From Burkholderiaceae bacterium (lineage in GTDB: Bacteria; Pseudomonadota; Gammaproteobacteria; Burkholderiales; Burkholderiaceae_C): DNA of 64,000 nucleotides. Location of the stretch: the NCBI GenBank assembly GCA_024235895.1, contig JACKLM010000003.1:620001-684000 (forward strand), read 5' to 3'. Position numbers and translations under genes: made by a program. The notes below the pieces were generated by a model. That model was not told the DNA's origin. It did not search any database and saw nothing but the letters and a program-made list of their open reading frames with translations. Positions 32,123 to 39,905 of the stretch are shown piece after piece. Each line of letters opens with the position of its first letter. The stretch's first letter is position 1.

Positions 32123-33502
32123 ATGACCGTCCAGCTCCGCAAGCCCACCCGCAGCGACACCCCGATCCGGCTCGTCACCGCCGACGCCCTGCCCGACGCG
32201 CTGGCGTCGGCGGGTGCGGTCACGCGCCGCTGGCTGCAGGCCAGCGGCTTCAAGGCCAAGCCGCACACGCAGGCGCTGGTGCCCGGCGCCGACGGCGCGC
32301 TGGCCGAGGTCTGGGCCGGCGTGGCCGCGCGCGACCCCTGGCAGCTCGCGGCGCTGCCCGCCGTGCTGCCCGAAGGGCGCTACGCGATCGCGGCCGAGGG
32401 GCTGCAGCCCGACCCGGCCGACGCCGCGATGGCATGGACACTGGGCCGCTACCGCTTCGCGCGCTACCGGCCGAGCCGCAAGGACGACGCGACGACGCTG
32501 GCGCTGCCCGCCGGCGAGGCGGCGCGGCGCGGGCTGCGCGTGGCCGAGGCGATCGCCGCGGCGCGCGACCTCGTCAACACGCCGGCCGAGCACATGGGGC
32601 CCGCCGAGCTGGCGCACGCGGTGCGTGCGGTCGCCAGGACGCATGGCGCGAAGGTCGGCGAGATCGAGGGCGACGCGCTGCTGAAGAAACGCTTCCCGGC
32701 GATCCATGCGGTCGGCCGCGCGTCGGCGCGCGCACCACGGCTGATCGAGCTGACCTGGGGCGACCCCAAGCACCCGCGGCTGGCGCTGGTCGGCAAGGGG
32801 GTCTGCTTCGACACCGGCGGGCTGGACCTGAAGACCTCGGCCGGCATGCGGCTGATGAAGAAGGACATGGGCGGTGCGGCCAACGCGCTCGCGCTGGCGC
32901 GGCTGGTGATGGCCGAGCGGCTGCCCGTGCGGCTGCAGCTGCTGATCCCGGCGGTCGACAACGCCGTGGCCGGCAACGCCTACCGGCCGGGCGACGTCGT
33001 CGCCACGCGCGCCGGGCTGCAGGTCGAGATCGGCAACACCGACGCAGAAGGGCGCGTGATCCTGTCGGACGCGCTGGCCTACGCCGGCGAGGCCAGGCCC
33101 GAGCTGCTGATCGACATGGCGACGCTGACCGGCGCGGCGCGCACCGCGCTCGGGCCGGCGCTGCCGGCGCTGTTCGCGCGCAGCACGGCGCTGGCGCGCG
33201 AGCTGGTGGACCTCGGCCTGGAGACCGGGGACCCGCTGTGGCACATGCCGCTGTGGGCCGACTACCACGCCGACATCGAAAGCCCGATCGCCGACATCGT
33301 CAACACCGGCAAGAGCGGCATGGCCGGCGCGGTGACGGCGGCGCTGTTCCTGCAGGATTTCGTGCCCGCGGGCATCGAGTGGCTGCACATCGACCTTTAC
33401 GCGTGGAACCCGGACGCGCGCCCCGGCCGCCCCGCGGGCGGCGAGGCGCAGACGGTGCGCACGCTGCTGGCGTACTTGCGCCGCCGCTACGCCGCGCGCT
33501 GA
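32123..33502 (+). CDS. M17 leucyl aminopeptidase family protein (second copy)
   Basis: This 459-residue M17 peptidase is distinct from PepA in the same window. The catalytic domain is complete: 'VGKGVCFDTGGLDLKTSAGM', 'LMKKDMGGAANALALARLVM', 'GNTDAEGRVILSDALAYAG' and 'ATLTGAARTALGPALPALFA'. The N-terminal domain is shorter and different ('TLALPAGEAARRGLRVAEAI'), like the PepB/'M17 family' proteins common in alpha- and beta-proteobacteria. It follows SapC by 79 bases. A broader role in peptide turnover is inferred. Confidence 0.9.
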   Translation: MTVQLRKPTRSDTPIRLVTADALPDALASAGAVTRRWLQASGFKAKPHTQALVPGADGALAEVWAGVAARDPWQLAALPAVLPEGRYAIAAEGLQPDPADAAMAWTLGRYRFARYRPSRKDDATTLALPAGEAARRGLRVAEAIAAARDLVNTPAEHMGPAELAHAVRAVARTHGAKVGEIEGDALLKKRFPAIHAVGRASARAPRLIELTWGDPKHPRLALVGKGVCFDTGGLDLKTSAGMRLMKKDMGGAANALALARLVMAERLPVRLQLLIPAVDNAVAGNAYRPGDVVATRAGLQVEIGNTDAEGRVILSDALAYAGEARPELLIDMATLTGAARTALGPALPALFARSTALARELVDLGLETGDPLWHMPLWADYHADIESPIADIVNTGKSGMAGAVTAALFLQDFVPAGIEWLHIDLYAWNPDARPGRPAGGEAQTVRTLLAYLRRRYAAR

Positions 33503-35004
33503 GCACGGCGCGACCGCATGCGGTGATCCGCCGTGGCGCGGCCCTTGCGGGCGGCCGCACCGCCGCGCGCGACGATGCGCTGCAGCTTGCCGGAGCGGCC
33601 GCGCACCGACGCGGGCAGCGCGTCGCAAGCCTGGACGCTGAGCTTCAGCCCGACCACCCCTTGGCGGGCGGCGAAGCCGCGCAGCACCTCGCCCGCGCGC
33701 CGCGCGACGCCGGCGTCGCCCGCCGGCACGACGACGGTCAGCCGCAGGCTCGCCGCGCCGGTCTGCTCGAGCCGGAAGTCGAAGATGCCGGCGTCGTCCT
33801 CCAGCACCGTGCTCAGCGCCAGCGGCAGCAGCGCGACCGGCTCGCCGCCGCGACCGGGCAGCCGCAGGACGTCGTCGCAACGGCCGACCACCTCGACCAC
33901 CGGCAGCGCGCTGCCGCAGTCGCAGCGGGTGCCCGGCATGCGGATGCGGTCGCCCAGGTCGTAGCGGACGAGCGGCTGCACGTGGTTGGCCAGGTTGGTC
34001 AGCAGCGTCGTGTGCGACAGCGTGCCCGGCGGCACCGGCCGGTGGTGCGCATCGACCGGTTCCAGGATCACCCAGTCGGCGTTGACGTGCAGCGCGCCGT
34101 GCGTGCACTCCCAGGCGATCGGCAGGAATTCGCTCGCACCGTAGCTGTCGCGCAGCGTGGCGCCGAAGGCCTGCTCGATCGCACGCCGCGCCGCCGGCCC
34201 CAGCGTCTCGCCGCCGGTCCAGATCTCGCGCGGCGCGATGCGCAGCCGCGCGGCCGCCTGCTCGGCCGCCAGCATGGCCGCCGCGGTGGGGTAGGTGGCG
34301 ACGATCGTCGGTGCGAAGCGCTGCAGCGCCTCGCACAGCGCCGCGGTGGGCTGCAGGATCGAGAAGCTGGCCCAGTGCCGCGTGATCCACGGCAGAAGCC
34401 GGCGCAGCCGCTGAACCGTCACATGGGTCGCGAAATGGCCGTCGACCGCGCCGACGAAGGCGATGCGCTCGGCGATCATCCCGGGGTCGATCCAGCGCGC
34501 CAGCGCGTCGGCCGGCGCGCGCCGCGTCGCCTCCAGCGTGTCGTAGACCGCCAGCGCACGCTCGTCCTGGACGAAGATCCCCGGCACGCCGCGGCTGCCC
34601 GAGCTCTCCCACACGGTGTAGCGGCCGAGCAGCGGCTCGGCGATGCGGCCGGGGTCGGCGACGAAGGCGCGAACCAGGTCCAGGCGCAGCGCCGGGTCGG
34701 TGACCCAGTCGTCGAAGCGGCGCATCAATGTCGGCTTGTCGAAGACCGGCAGCGTCGCGAGTTCGACGCGCGCCAGGTCGTGGCCGGCGAGCGCTGCGCG
34801 ATACAGCGCCGACCCCGAGCGCGCCGCGTCCAGCAACTCGCGCAGGCGCTCCTGCTGCCGGCGTGCGAGCGACTCGGCGTCACCCGCGGCCGCGGCCCAG
34901 ATGTCCAGGCGAAGCGCCGCGTCGGACCACAGCCCGAGCGGATCCCAGGGCGGGCGGCTGGCGCCTTGCCAGACGGCGGGGCCTGTCGGTGTCGCGTTCA
35001 GCAT
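33487..35004 (-). CDS. Phenylacetate-CoA-ligase-like adenylate-forming enzyme
   Basis: This 505-residue adenylate-forming enzyme is of the PaaK/CapK/CoF-synthetase type. The nucleotide loop is degenerate, 'WESSGSRGVPGIF' (near residue 130). The aromatic-acid ligase core 'DSYGASEFLPIAWECTHG' (near 290) and 'VRYDLGDRIRMPGTRCDCG' (near 350) with a C-C pair is present. The C-terminal ~30 residues are Arg-rich and unusual. The start at ATG 35004 fits this domain layout. Its 3' end overlaps the convergent M17 gene by 16 bases. It is divergent from paaG, but phenylacetate specificity is not proven because the rest of the pathway is absent. Confidence 0.75.
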   Translation of the reverse strand: MLNATPTGPAVWQGASRPPWDPLGLWSDAALRLDIWAAAAGDAESLARRQQERLRELLDAARSGSALYRAALAGHDLARVELATLPVFDKPTLMRRFDDWVTDPALRLDLVRAFVADPGRIAEPLLGRYTVWESSGSRGVPGIFVQDERALAVYDTLEATRRAPADALARWIDPGMIAERIAFVGAVDGHFATHVTVQRLRRLLPWITRHWASFSILQPTAALCEALQRFAPTIVATYPTAAAMLAAEQAAARLRIAPREIWTGGETLGPAARRAIEQAFGATLRDSYGASEFLPIAWECTHGALHVNADWVILEPVDAHHRPVPPGTLSHTTLLTNLANHVQPLVRYDLGDRIRMPGTRCDCGSALPVVEVVGRCDDVLRLPGRGGEPVALLPLALSTVLEDDAGIFDFRLEQTGAASLRLTVVVPAGDAGVARRAGEVLRGFAARQGVVGLKLSVQACDALPASVRGRSGKLQRIVARGGAAARKGRATADHRMRSRRAQRAA

Positions 35005-35383
35005 CGTCTCCACGGGGCGGCGCGGGTCGGGCGGGCCGGGTCGGCGACGGGCCGCCGGCGGCCGCGCGGCGTGCGGCGTGCGGCGTGCGGCCTGGGCGCC
35101 GGCACCGCGGGCCCCGCACCTCGGCCCGCTGCCGACGCGCGAGTCCACTATGGCCAGCCGCTGCCGTCGTGTAAAGGCGCCGGGATGGCACCGGCGCCGC
35201 GCAACCCCGCCCGCTTGATCTTGCTCAATGGTGTGGACGACGATGCACGGGAGGAGCAGGCGCGCCTCGCGCGCCGCGGCCGGCCCTGGCCTGGCGCATT
35301 GGCCAGCACCAGCCCCCTGGGCCGGCGGCCTGCCGCGGGCGGCATCGCGTAGCATGGGCTCCTCCCGATCTGCCGGTGTCGCC
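35005..35383. other. 379-base intergenic region between PaaK-like gene and paaG
   Basis: I see no gene here. It holds three tandem copies of GGCGTGC at 35068-35088 and GC-rich low-complexity sequence. It must contain the divergent promoters. One weak -10-like TAGCAT occurs near 35350, about 30 bases before the paaG start. An in-frame ATG-less extension of paaG reaches 35228 without family similarity. Confidence 0.5.
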
Positions 35384-36178
35384 ATGTCCGAACCCCACGT
35401 CCTCGTCGACACCCGTGGCGCGGTGCGCATCGTCACGCTGAACCGCCCCGCCTCGCTGAACAGCTTCACTGCCGCGATGCACGCCGAGCTGCTGGGGGCG
35501 CTGGACGCGGCGGCCGCCGACGACCCGGTGCGCGCGGTCGTCGTGACGGGGGCAGGGCGCGGGTTCTGCGCCGGACAGGATCTGAACGATGCCGCGATGG
35601 GGGCCAGCGCGGCCGGCGCGCCCGATGTCGGCGCCGTCATCGAGCGCTATTACCGCCCTTTGGCGCTGCGCGTGCAGGCGATGCCGGTGCCGGTGATCGC
35701 GGCCGTCAACGGGGTGGCGGCGGGCGCCGGGGCAAGCTTCGCGCTGGGCTGCGACATCGTGCTGGCGGCGCGCAGCGCGGTCTTCGTCCAGGCGTTCTCG
35801 AAGATCGGCCTCGTGCCCGATTGCGGCGGCACCTGGCTGCTGCCGCGGCTGGTCGGGCGTGCCCGCGCGCTGGCGCTGGCGATGACCGGCGACAAGCTGC
35901 CGGCCGACGAGGCCGAGCGCATCGGGCTGATCTGGCGGGCGGTCGACGACGCTGCGCTGATCGACGAGGCGATCGCGCTGGCCGGGCGGCTGGCGGCGAT
36001 GCCGGTGCGCGCGCTGGCCGAGACCCGGCGCGCGATCGACGCGACGTCGACCCTGAGCTTGGCCGACGCCCTCGACATGGAGGCGCGGGTGCAGCGCGAG
36101 CTCGGCCGCGCGAACGACTTCGCCGAAGGGGTCGCGGCCTTCTTCGCCAGGCGCGCGCCGCGCTTCGGTGACCGCTGA
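35384..36178 (+). CDS. paaG: 1,2-epoxyphenylacetyl-CoA isomerase PaaG
   Basis: This 264-residue crotonase-family isomerase follows E. coli PaaG (262 aa) closely. The shared blocks are 'VTLNRPASLNSFTAAMHAEL', 'GAGRGFCAGQDLND', 'AVNGVAAGAGASFALGCDIV', 'AFSKIGLVPDCGGTWLLPRL' with the catalytic Asp, and 'EGVAAFFARRAPRFG' at the end. PaaG converts the ring-epoxide of phenylacetyl-CoA to the oxepin form and also isomerises other enoyl-CoAs. The rest of the paa catabolic genes are not in the window. A PaaK-like ligase lies divergent to it. Confidence 0.88.
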   Translation: MSEPHVLVDTRGAVRIVTLNRPASLNSFTAAMHAELLGALDAAAADDPVRAVVVTGAGRGFCAGQDLNDAAMGASAAGAPDVGAVIERYYRPLALRVQAMPVPVIAAVNGVAAGAGASFALGCDIVLAARSAVFVQAFSKIGLVPDCGGTWLLPRLVGRARALALAMTGDKLPADEAERIGLIWRAVDDAALIDEAIALAGRLAAMPVRALAETRRAIDATSTLSLADALDMEARVQRELGRANDFAEGVAAFFARRAPRFGDR

Positions 36179-36234
36179 CGCGCCGGATGCGCGCGCTGGC
36201 ATGACGCACCGAAGAGGCGAAGAGGGAGACCACG

Positions 36235-36714
36235 ATGCGAACCCGTAAGCTGATCGCCACCGTCACGGCGTTGGCCGCGGCGCTGGCCGCGCCGGTGCAG
36301 GCCGGCGAGATCGAGGACGCGTTCCGCGGCTTCATCGACCGCCTGCGCGGCCAGGGGCGGACGATCCTGGAGGCGGCGCAGGGCCGCAGCTGGCAGGAGG
36401 CGCGTACGCCGGTGCTGGAGCCGCGCGTCGACGAGCTGCCGCTCGGGCACGGGCAGCACGTGCTGTTCGTCGCCCCGGGCTGCCGCAGCTGCGACGAGGC
36501 GCAGAAGTACTTCCGCCAGCGGCGCTGGAAGGTCGAGGTGCTGGATCTGTCGCGGTCGGGCACCGCGCGCGAGGCCTACGCGCTGGCGCAGGGCCACGGC
36601 CTGCCGCTGGTGCTGATCGGCAAGCACCGGCTGACCGGCTGGAACCTGCGCCTGCTGAAGGAGGCGGTCGTGCGCGACACGATGGACAAGGTCCCGAGCG
36701 GGGGCGGGGCCTGA
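36235..36714 (+). CDS. Exported thioredoxin/glutaredoxin-fold protein with CRSC motif
   Basis: This 159-residue protein has an N-terminal signal peptide (residues 1-23, 'LIATVTALAAALAAPVQAG'). A thioredoxin-like domain follows with the two-Cys motif 'APGCRSCDEAQKYFRQRRW' (near residue 79), the strand 'KVEVLDLSRSGTAREAY' and the cis-Pro turn 'GLPLVLIGKHRLTGWN'. This is the layout of glutaredoxin-like proteins, here exported. The CxxC motif should be redox-active; the partner is unknown. It follows paaG by 56 bases with a GAAGAGGCGAAGAGGGAGA ribosome-binding region. Confidence 0.7.
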   Translation: MRTRKLIATVTALAAALAAPVQAGEIEDAFRGFIDRLRGQGRTILEAAQGRSWQEARTPVLEPRVDELPLGHGQHVLFVAPGCRSCDEAQKYFRQRRWKVEVLDLSRSGTAREAYALAQGHGLPLVLIGKHRLTGWNLRLLKEAVVRDTMDKVPSGGGA

Positions 36715-37122
36715 TACGCGCTTGCGTTCGATCGACAAGCACTGGGTTGGTGGCGATTGACCGCCGTGGCGTCTTGCTGCCGATCGCCGAAGTCGGTTCT
36801 TCGCCTTTTCTGGTGTTCGACCTTGGCCTGCCACCGCCTTGGTCTTCGACGGTCGAACACCACTGCAGCACCGCGCCGAGGACAGCGGGTGCCCGTTCCC
36901 GGAAGTAGGAGGAGCCGGCGCCGCAAGCCGACGGCGGGGGACATGGAGGGAAAGGGCACCCGCTGGCCTCGGCCCGCTCGGTCATGGCACGCAAACGAAA
37001 GACAGGCCCCGACGCGTGGCGACAACGGACCGCTCGCGGCCGTTTGACCGCGGGCGCAAGTTGAAGGCTTGAACGCGATCCCGCATGAACGCGGTCGGGC
37101 ACCGGCCGCAGGAGGCGGCAGC
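36715..37122. repeat. 408-base non-coding block with two long inverted repeats
   Basis: No credible gene is present. Hairpin 1 pairs TGGTGTTCGACC (36811-36822) with GGTCGAACACCA (36851-36862), 12 perfect pairs. Hairpin 2 pairs 36883-36900 with 36948-36965: 12 perfect outer pairs (CAGCGGGTGCCC), one mismatch, then TTCCC/GGGAA. Its loop also contains GGAGGAG and GCCGGCGCCG. The block is less GC-rich than its flanks. It looks like a dispersed repeat or mobile-element remnant rather than a simple terminator, since no T run follows. Confidence 0.6.
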
Positions 37123-38097
37123 TCAGGCGAGCATCGTCGCCAGCCCGAAGTAGATCGCCAGGGTCAGCACGTCCTGGACGATCGTCGCCAGCGGCCCGCT
37201 GCCGTAGGCGGGGTCGGACCCGAGCTGCGCCAGCAGCCATGGCAGCAGCAGCCCCAGGCTGGAGGCGACCAGGCTGGAGGCGGCCAGCGCCACCGTCACC
37301 GTCGTCGCCAGCCGGGCGTCGCCGAAGCCCAGCCACACCAGCGGCCAGGCCAGCGCCGCGAGCACCGCGCCGATCAGCAGCCCGGTGCGCAGCTCGCCGC
37401 CGAGCAGATGCGCGAGCGGCGCGCGGCTGAGCGACAGCCCGCGCACCGCCACCGCCTCGGCCTGGGTCGCGATCGCGCCCGCCAGGTAGACCAGCCCGGG
37501 GATGAAGAAGGCCAGCGCCGGCTGCGACGCCATCGCGGTCTCGTAGCGGCTGACGACCCAGGTCGCCAGCGCGCTGCCGAGCAGCCCCACGAGCAGCCAC
37601 GGCAGCCGGTGGCGCAGCCGACGCAGCGGCGGTGCCTCGAGCGCGCGCCGCGCCTGCGCGGTCTCGCGCGAAATCCCGGCCAGCCGGTGCAGGTCCTCGA
37701 CATGCTCGTGCCGCAGCACCGCCATCATCGCGTGCGGCCCGACGACGCCGATCAGCCGCGACGTCTCGTCGACCACCGGCAGCGCCGCCACGCCGTGGTG
37801 CAGCGCGATCGACGCCATGTGCTCCTGGTCGGTGCGGCCGGGCACCTGCGGCCGGTCACGCCGCGCGGCATCGCCCAGCGGGGCCTCGGGCGGCAGCGCC
37901 AGCAGCTCGTCGCCCGACAAGGTCCCGAGCAGGCAGCCGGCCTGGTCGAGCACGCACAGCAGCGCCCAGCGGCCGGGCGGGAACTGCCGCAGCCGCCGCC
38001 GTACCGCGCCGGCGGTCTCGTCGGCGCGTGCGGTCGGGGTGTCGCGGTCGGCGAGCCCGGCGGCGGTCTCGGCGGGGGCAGCGACGGACCGTCTCAT
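37123..38097 (-). CDS. mgtE: MgtE-type divalent cation channel, short form without N domain
   Basis: This 324-residue inner-membrane protein has a CBS pair (about residues 35-140: 'WALLCVLDQAGCLLGTLSG', 'ASIALHHGVAALPVVDETSR', 'LIGVVGPHAMMAVLRHEHVE'). The MgtE membrane domain (about 165-324) includes 'FIPGLVYLAGAIATQAEAVA' and 'SLGLLLPWLLAQLGSDPAYG', with the Asp that binds Mg2+ in the pore. Classical MgtE (about 450 aa) has an additional acidic N domain before the CBS pair; that is missing. Gating by Mg2+ may thus rest on the CBS domains alone. It follows bdhA by 28 bases on the same strand. Confidence 0.85.
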   Translation of the reverse strand: MRRSVAAPAETAAGLADRDTPTARADETAGAVRRRLRQFPPGRWALLCVLDQAGCLLGTLSGDELLALPPEAPLGDAARRDRPQVPGRTDQEHMASIALHHGVAALPVVDETSRLIGVVGPHAMMAVLRHEHVEDLHRLAGISRETAQARRALEAPPLRRLRHRLPWLLVGLLGSALATWVVSRYETAMASQPALAFFIPGLVYLAGAIATQAEAVAVRGLSLSRAPLAHLLGGELRTGLLIGAVLAALAWPLVWLGFGDARLATTVTVALAASSLVASSLGLLLPWLLAQLGSDPAYGSGPLATIVQDVLTLAIYFGLATMLA

Positions 38098-38125
38098 GCG
38101 GCAGGCCCGTCCACCGCGCGCATGG

Positions 38126-38896
38126 CTACTGCGCGACCCAGCCGCCGTCCATGGCCCAGGCCACGCCGCGCACCTGGTCGGCCGCCGGCGAGCACAGGAA
38201 GACCGCCAGCGCGCCGAGCTGCTCGGGGGTGACGAACTGCAGCGAAGGCTGCTTCTCGCCCAGCAGCCGGCGTTTGGCCTCGTCGCCGTCGACACCGTCG
38301 CGCTCGGCGCGCGCGTCGACCTGCTTCTGTACCAGCGGGGTCAGGACCCAGCCCGGGCAGATCGCATTGACGGTGACGCCGGTGGTCGCGGTCTCCAGCG
38401 CGCCGACCTTGGTCAGGCCGACGATGCCGTGCTTGGCGGCGACATAGGCCGACTTCTGCACCGAGGCCACCAGCCCGTGCACCGACGCGATATTGACGAT
38501 GCGGCCCCAGTTGCGCGACTTCATGCCCGGCAGCGCGCAGCGCATGGTGTGAAAGGCGCTGCTGAGGTTGATCGCGATCACCGCATCCCAGCGCTCGGCG
38601 GGGAAGTCCTCGAGGCTCGCGACATGCTGGATGCCGGCGTTGTTGACCAGGATGTCGACGCCGCCGAACTCGGCCTCGCAGGCGCGCACCATGGCCTCGA
38701 TCTGCGCCGGCTGGCTCATGTCGGCGCCGTGGTAGCCGACCCTGACGCCCAGCGCCGCGACCTCGGCCCTGGGGCCGTCGACATCGCCGAAGCCGTTGAG
38801 CATCACGTTCGCCCCCTGCGCCGCCAGCGCCTTGGCGATCCCCAGCCCGATGCCGCTGGTCGACCCGGTGACCAGCGCGGTCCTGCCCTTGAGCAT
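38126..38896 (-). CDS. bdhA: 3-hydroxybutyrate dehydrogenase
   Basis: This 256-residue short-chain dehydrogenase oxidises D-3-hydroxybutyrate to acetoacetate with NAD+, the first step after breakdown of poly-3-hydroxybutyrate. 'MLKGRTALVTGSTSGIGLGI' is the Rossmann glycine motif, 'LVNNAGIQHVASLEDFP' is typical of this subfamily, and the active site is 'NIASVHGLVASVQKSAYVAAK' in outline (Ser, Tyr, Lys). The last residues 'GVAWAMDGGWVAQ' are also diagnostic. The ATG at 38896 is chosen because AAGGAG lies eight bases upstream; an ATG at 38925 lacks one. Confidence 0.92.
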   Translation of the reverse strand: MLKGRTALVTGSTSGIGLGIAKALAAQGANVMLNGFGDVDGPRAEVAALGVRVGYHGADMSQPAQIEAMVRACEAEFGGVDILVNNAGIQHVASLEDFPAERWDAVIAINLSSAFHTMRCALPGMKSRNWGRIVNIASVHGLVASVQKSAYVAAKHGIVGLTKVGALETATTGVTVNAICPGWVLTPLVQKQVDARAERDGVDGDEAKRRLLGEKQPSLQFVTPEQLGALAVFLCSPAADQVRGVAWAMDGGWVAQ

Positions 38897-38951
38897 GAAA
38901 GCGGCTCCTTCGTGTTGAACTGGCATCATTATCGAAGAAGGGGATGACACG

Positions 38952-39875
38952 ATGACCGACACGACCGAGCCGCGCCTGCGCCACGTCGCCTGCCTGGATG
39001 CGCGCGGGCTGCACCGCATGGCCTATTGGGAATGGGGCGCCGCCGACAGCGCGCGCGTCGTCGTCTGCGTGCACGGCCTGTCGCGCCAGGGGCGGGACTT
39101 CGACACCCTGGCGCGCGACCTCGCGGCCGACGGCTGCCGCGTCGTCTGCCCCGACGTCGTCGGCCGCGGCCGCAGCGACTGGCTGGCGGACCCGATGGGC
39201 TACGCGGTGCCGCAGTACGTGGCCGACATGGTCGTGCTGCTGGCGCGGCTGGACGTGCCGCAGGTCGACTGGATCGGCACCTCGATGGGCGGACTGATCG
39301 GGCTGGGGGTGGCGAGCCTGGGATTCGCGCCGCCTGCCGGCGCGCGGCCTGCGGGCGACCAAGCCCCGCGCCCGCTGGTGCGGCGGCTGGTGCTCAACGA
39401 TGTCGGTCCGGCGATCGAGGCGTCGGCGCTGGCCCGCATCGGCAGCTACCTGGGCCAGCCGGCGCACTGGGCGAGCGTGGAGGATGCCGCCGACGCGCTG
39501 TGGTCGATCTCGCAAGGCTTCGGCCCGCACACACGCGAGCAGTGGCTGGCGCTGACCCGGCCCCAGCTCGTGGCCGACGGTGCGGGCTTCAAGCCGCACT
39601 ACGACCCGGCGATCGCGCTGCCGTTCCGTGCCTACACGCCCGAGCTGGCCGCCGCCGGCGAGGCCATGCTGTGGCAGTCGTACGACCGGCTCGCCTGCCC
39701 GACGCTGCTGCTGCGCGGCGCCGACTCCGACCTGCTGTCGCACGCGACCGCGCAGGCGATGACGCAGCGCGGCCCGCGCGCGACGCTGGTCGAGTTCGCC
39801 GGCGTCGGGCATGCCCCCACGCTGGTCGCACCCGACCAGCGCGCGGCGGTGCGCGAGTTCCTGCGCGCGGGCTGA
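38952..39875 (+). CDS. Alpha/beta-hydrolase
   Basis: This 307-residue alpha/beta-hydrolase fold protein shows the oxyanion strand 'VVCVHGLSRQGRDFD', the nucleophile elbow 'IGTSMGGLIGLGVA' (near residue 115), an Asp in 'LLLRGADSDLLS' and the His in 'AGVGHAPTL'. All three catalytic residues are present. It resembles esterases of the PHB/3-hydroxyalkanoate oligomer group and MhpC-type hydrolases, but I cannot separate these by eye. It is divergent from bdhA by 55 bases, which makes a role with hydroxybutyrate esters possible, though unproven. Confidence 0.85.
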   Translation: MTDTTEPRLRHVACLDARGLHRMAYWEWGAADSARVVVCVHGLSRQGRDFDTLARDLAADGCRVVCPDVVGRGRSDWLADPMGYAVPQYVADMVVLLARLDVPQVDWIGTSMGGLIGLGVASLGFAPPAGARPAGDQAPRPLVRRLVLNDVGPAIEASALARIGSYLGQPAHWASVEDAADALWSISQGFGPHTREQWLALTRPQLVADGAGFKPHYDPAIALPFRAYTPELAAAGEAMLWQSYDRLACPTLLLRGADSDLLSHATAQAMTQRGPRATLVEFAGVGHAPTLVAPDQRAAVREFLRAG

Positions 39876-39905
39876 ACGCCCAGCGCTGCCCCGCGTGCTG
39901 CCGCG

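Noticed and set aside
35068..35088. Tandem repeat GGCGTGC x3
   Set aside because: Too short and too GC-rich to be more than slippage; no array and no spacer pattern.
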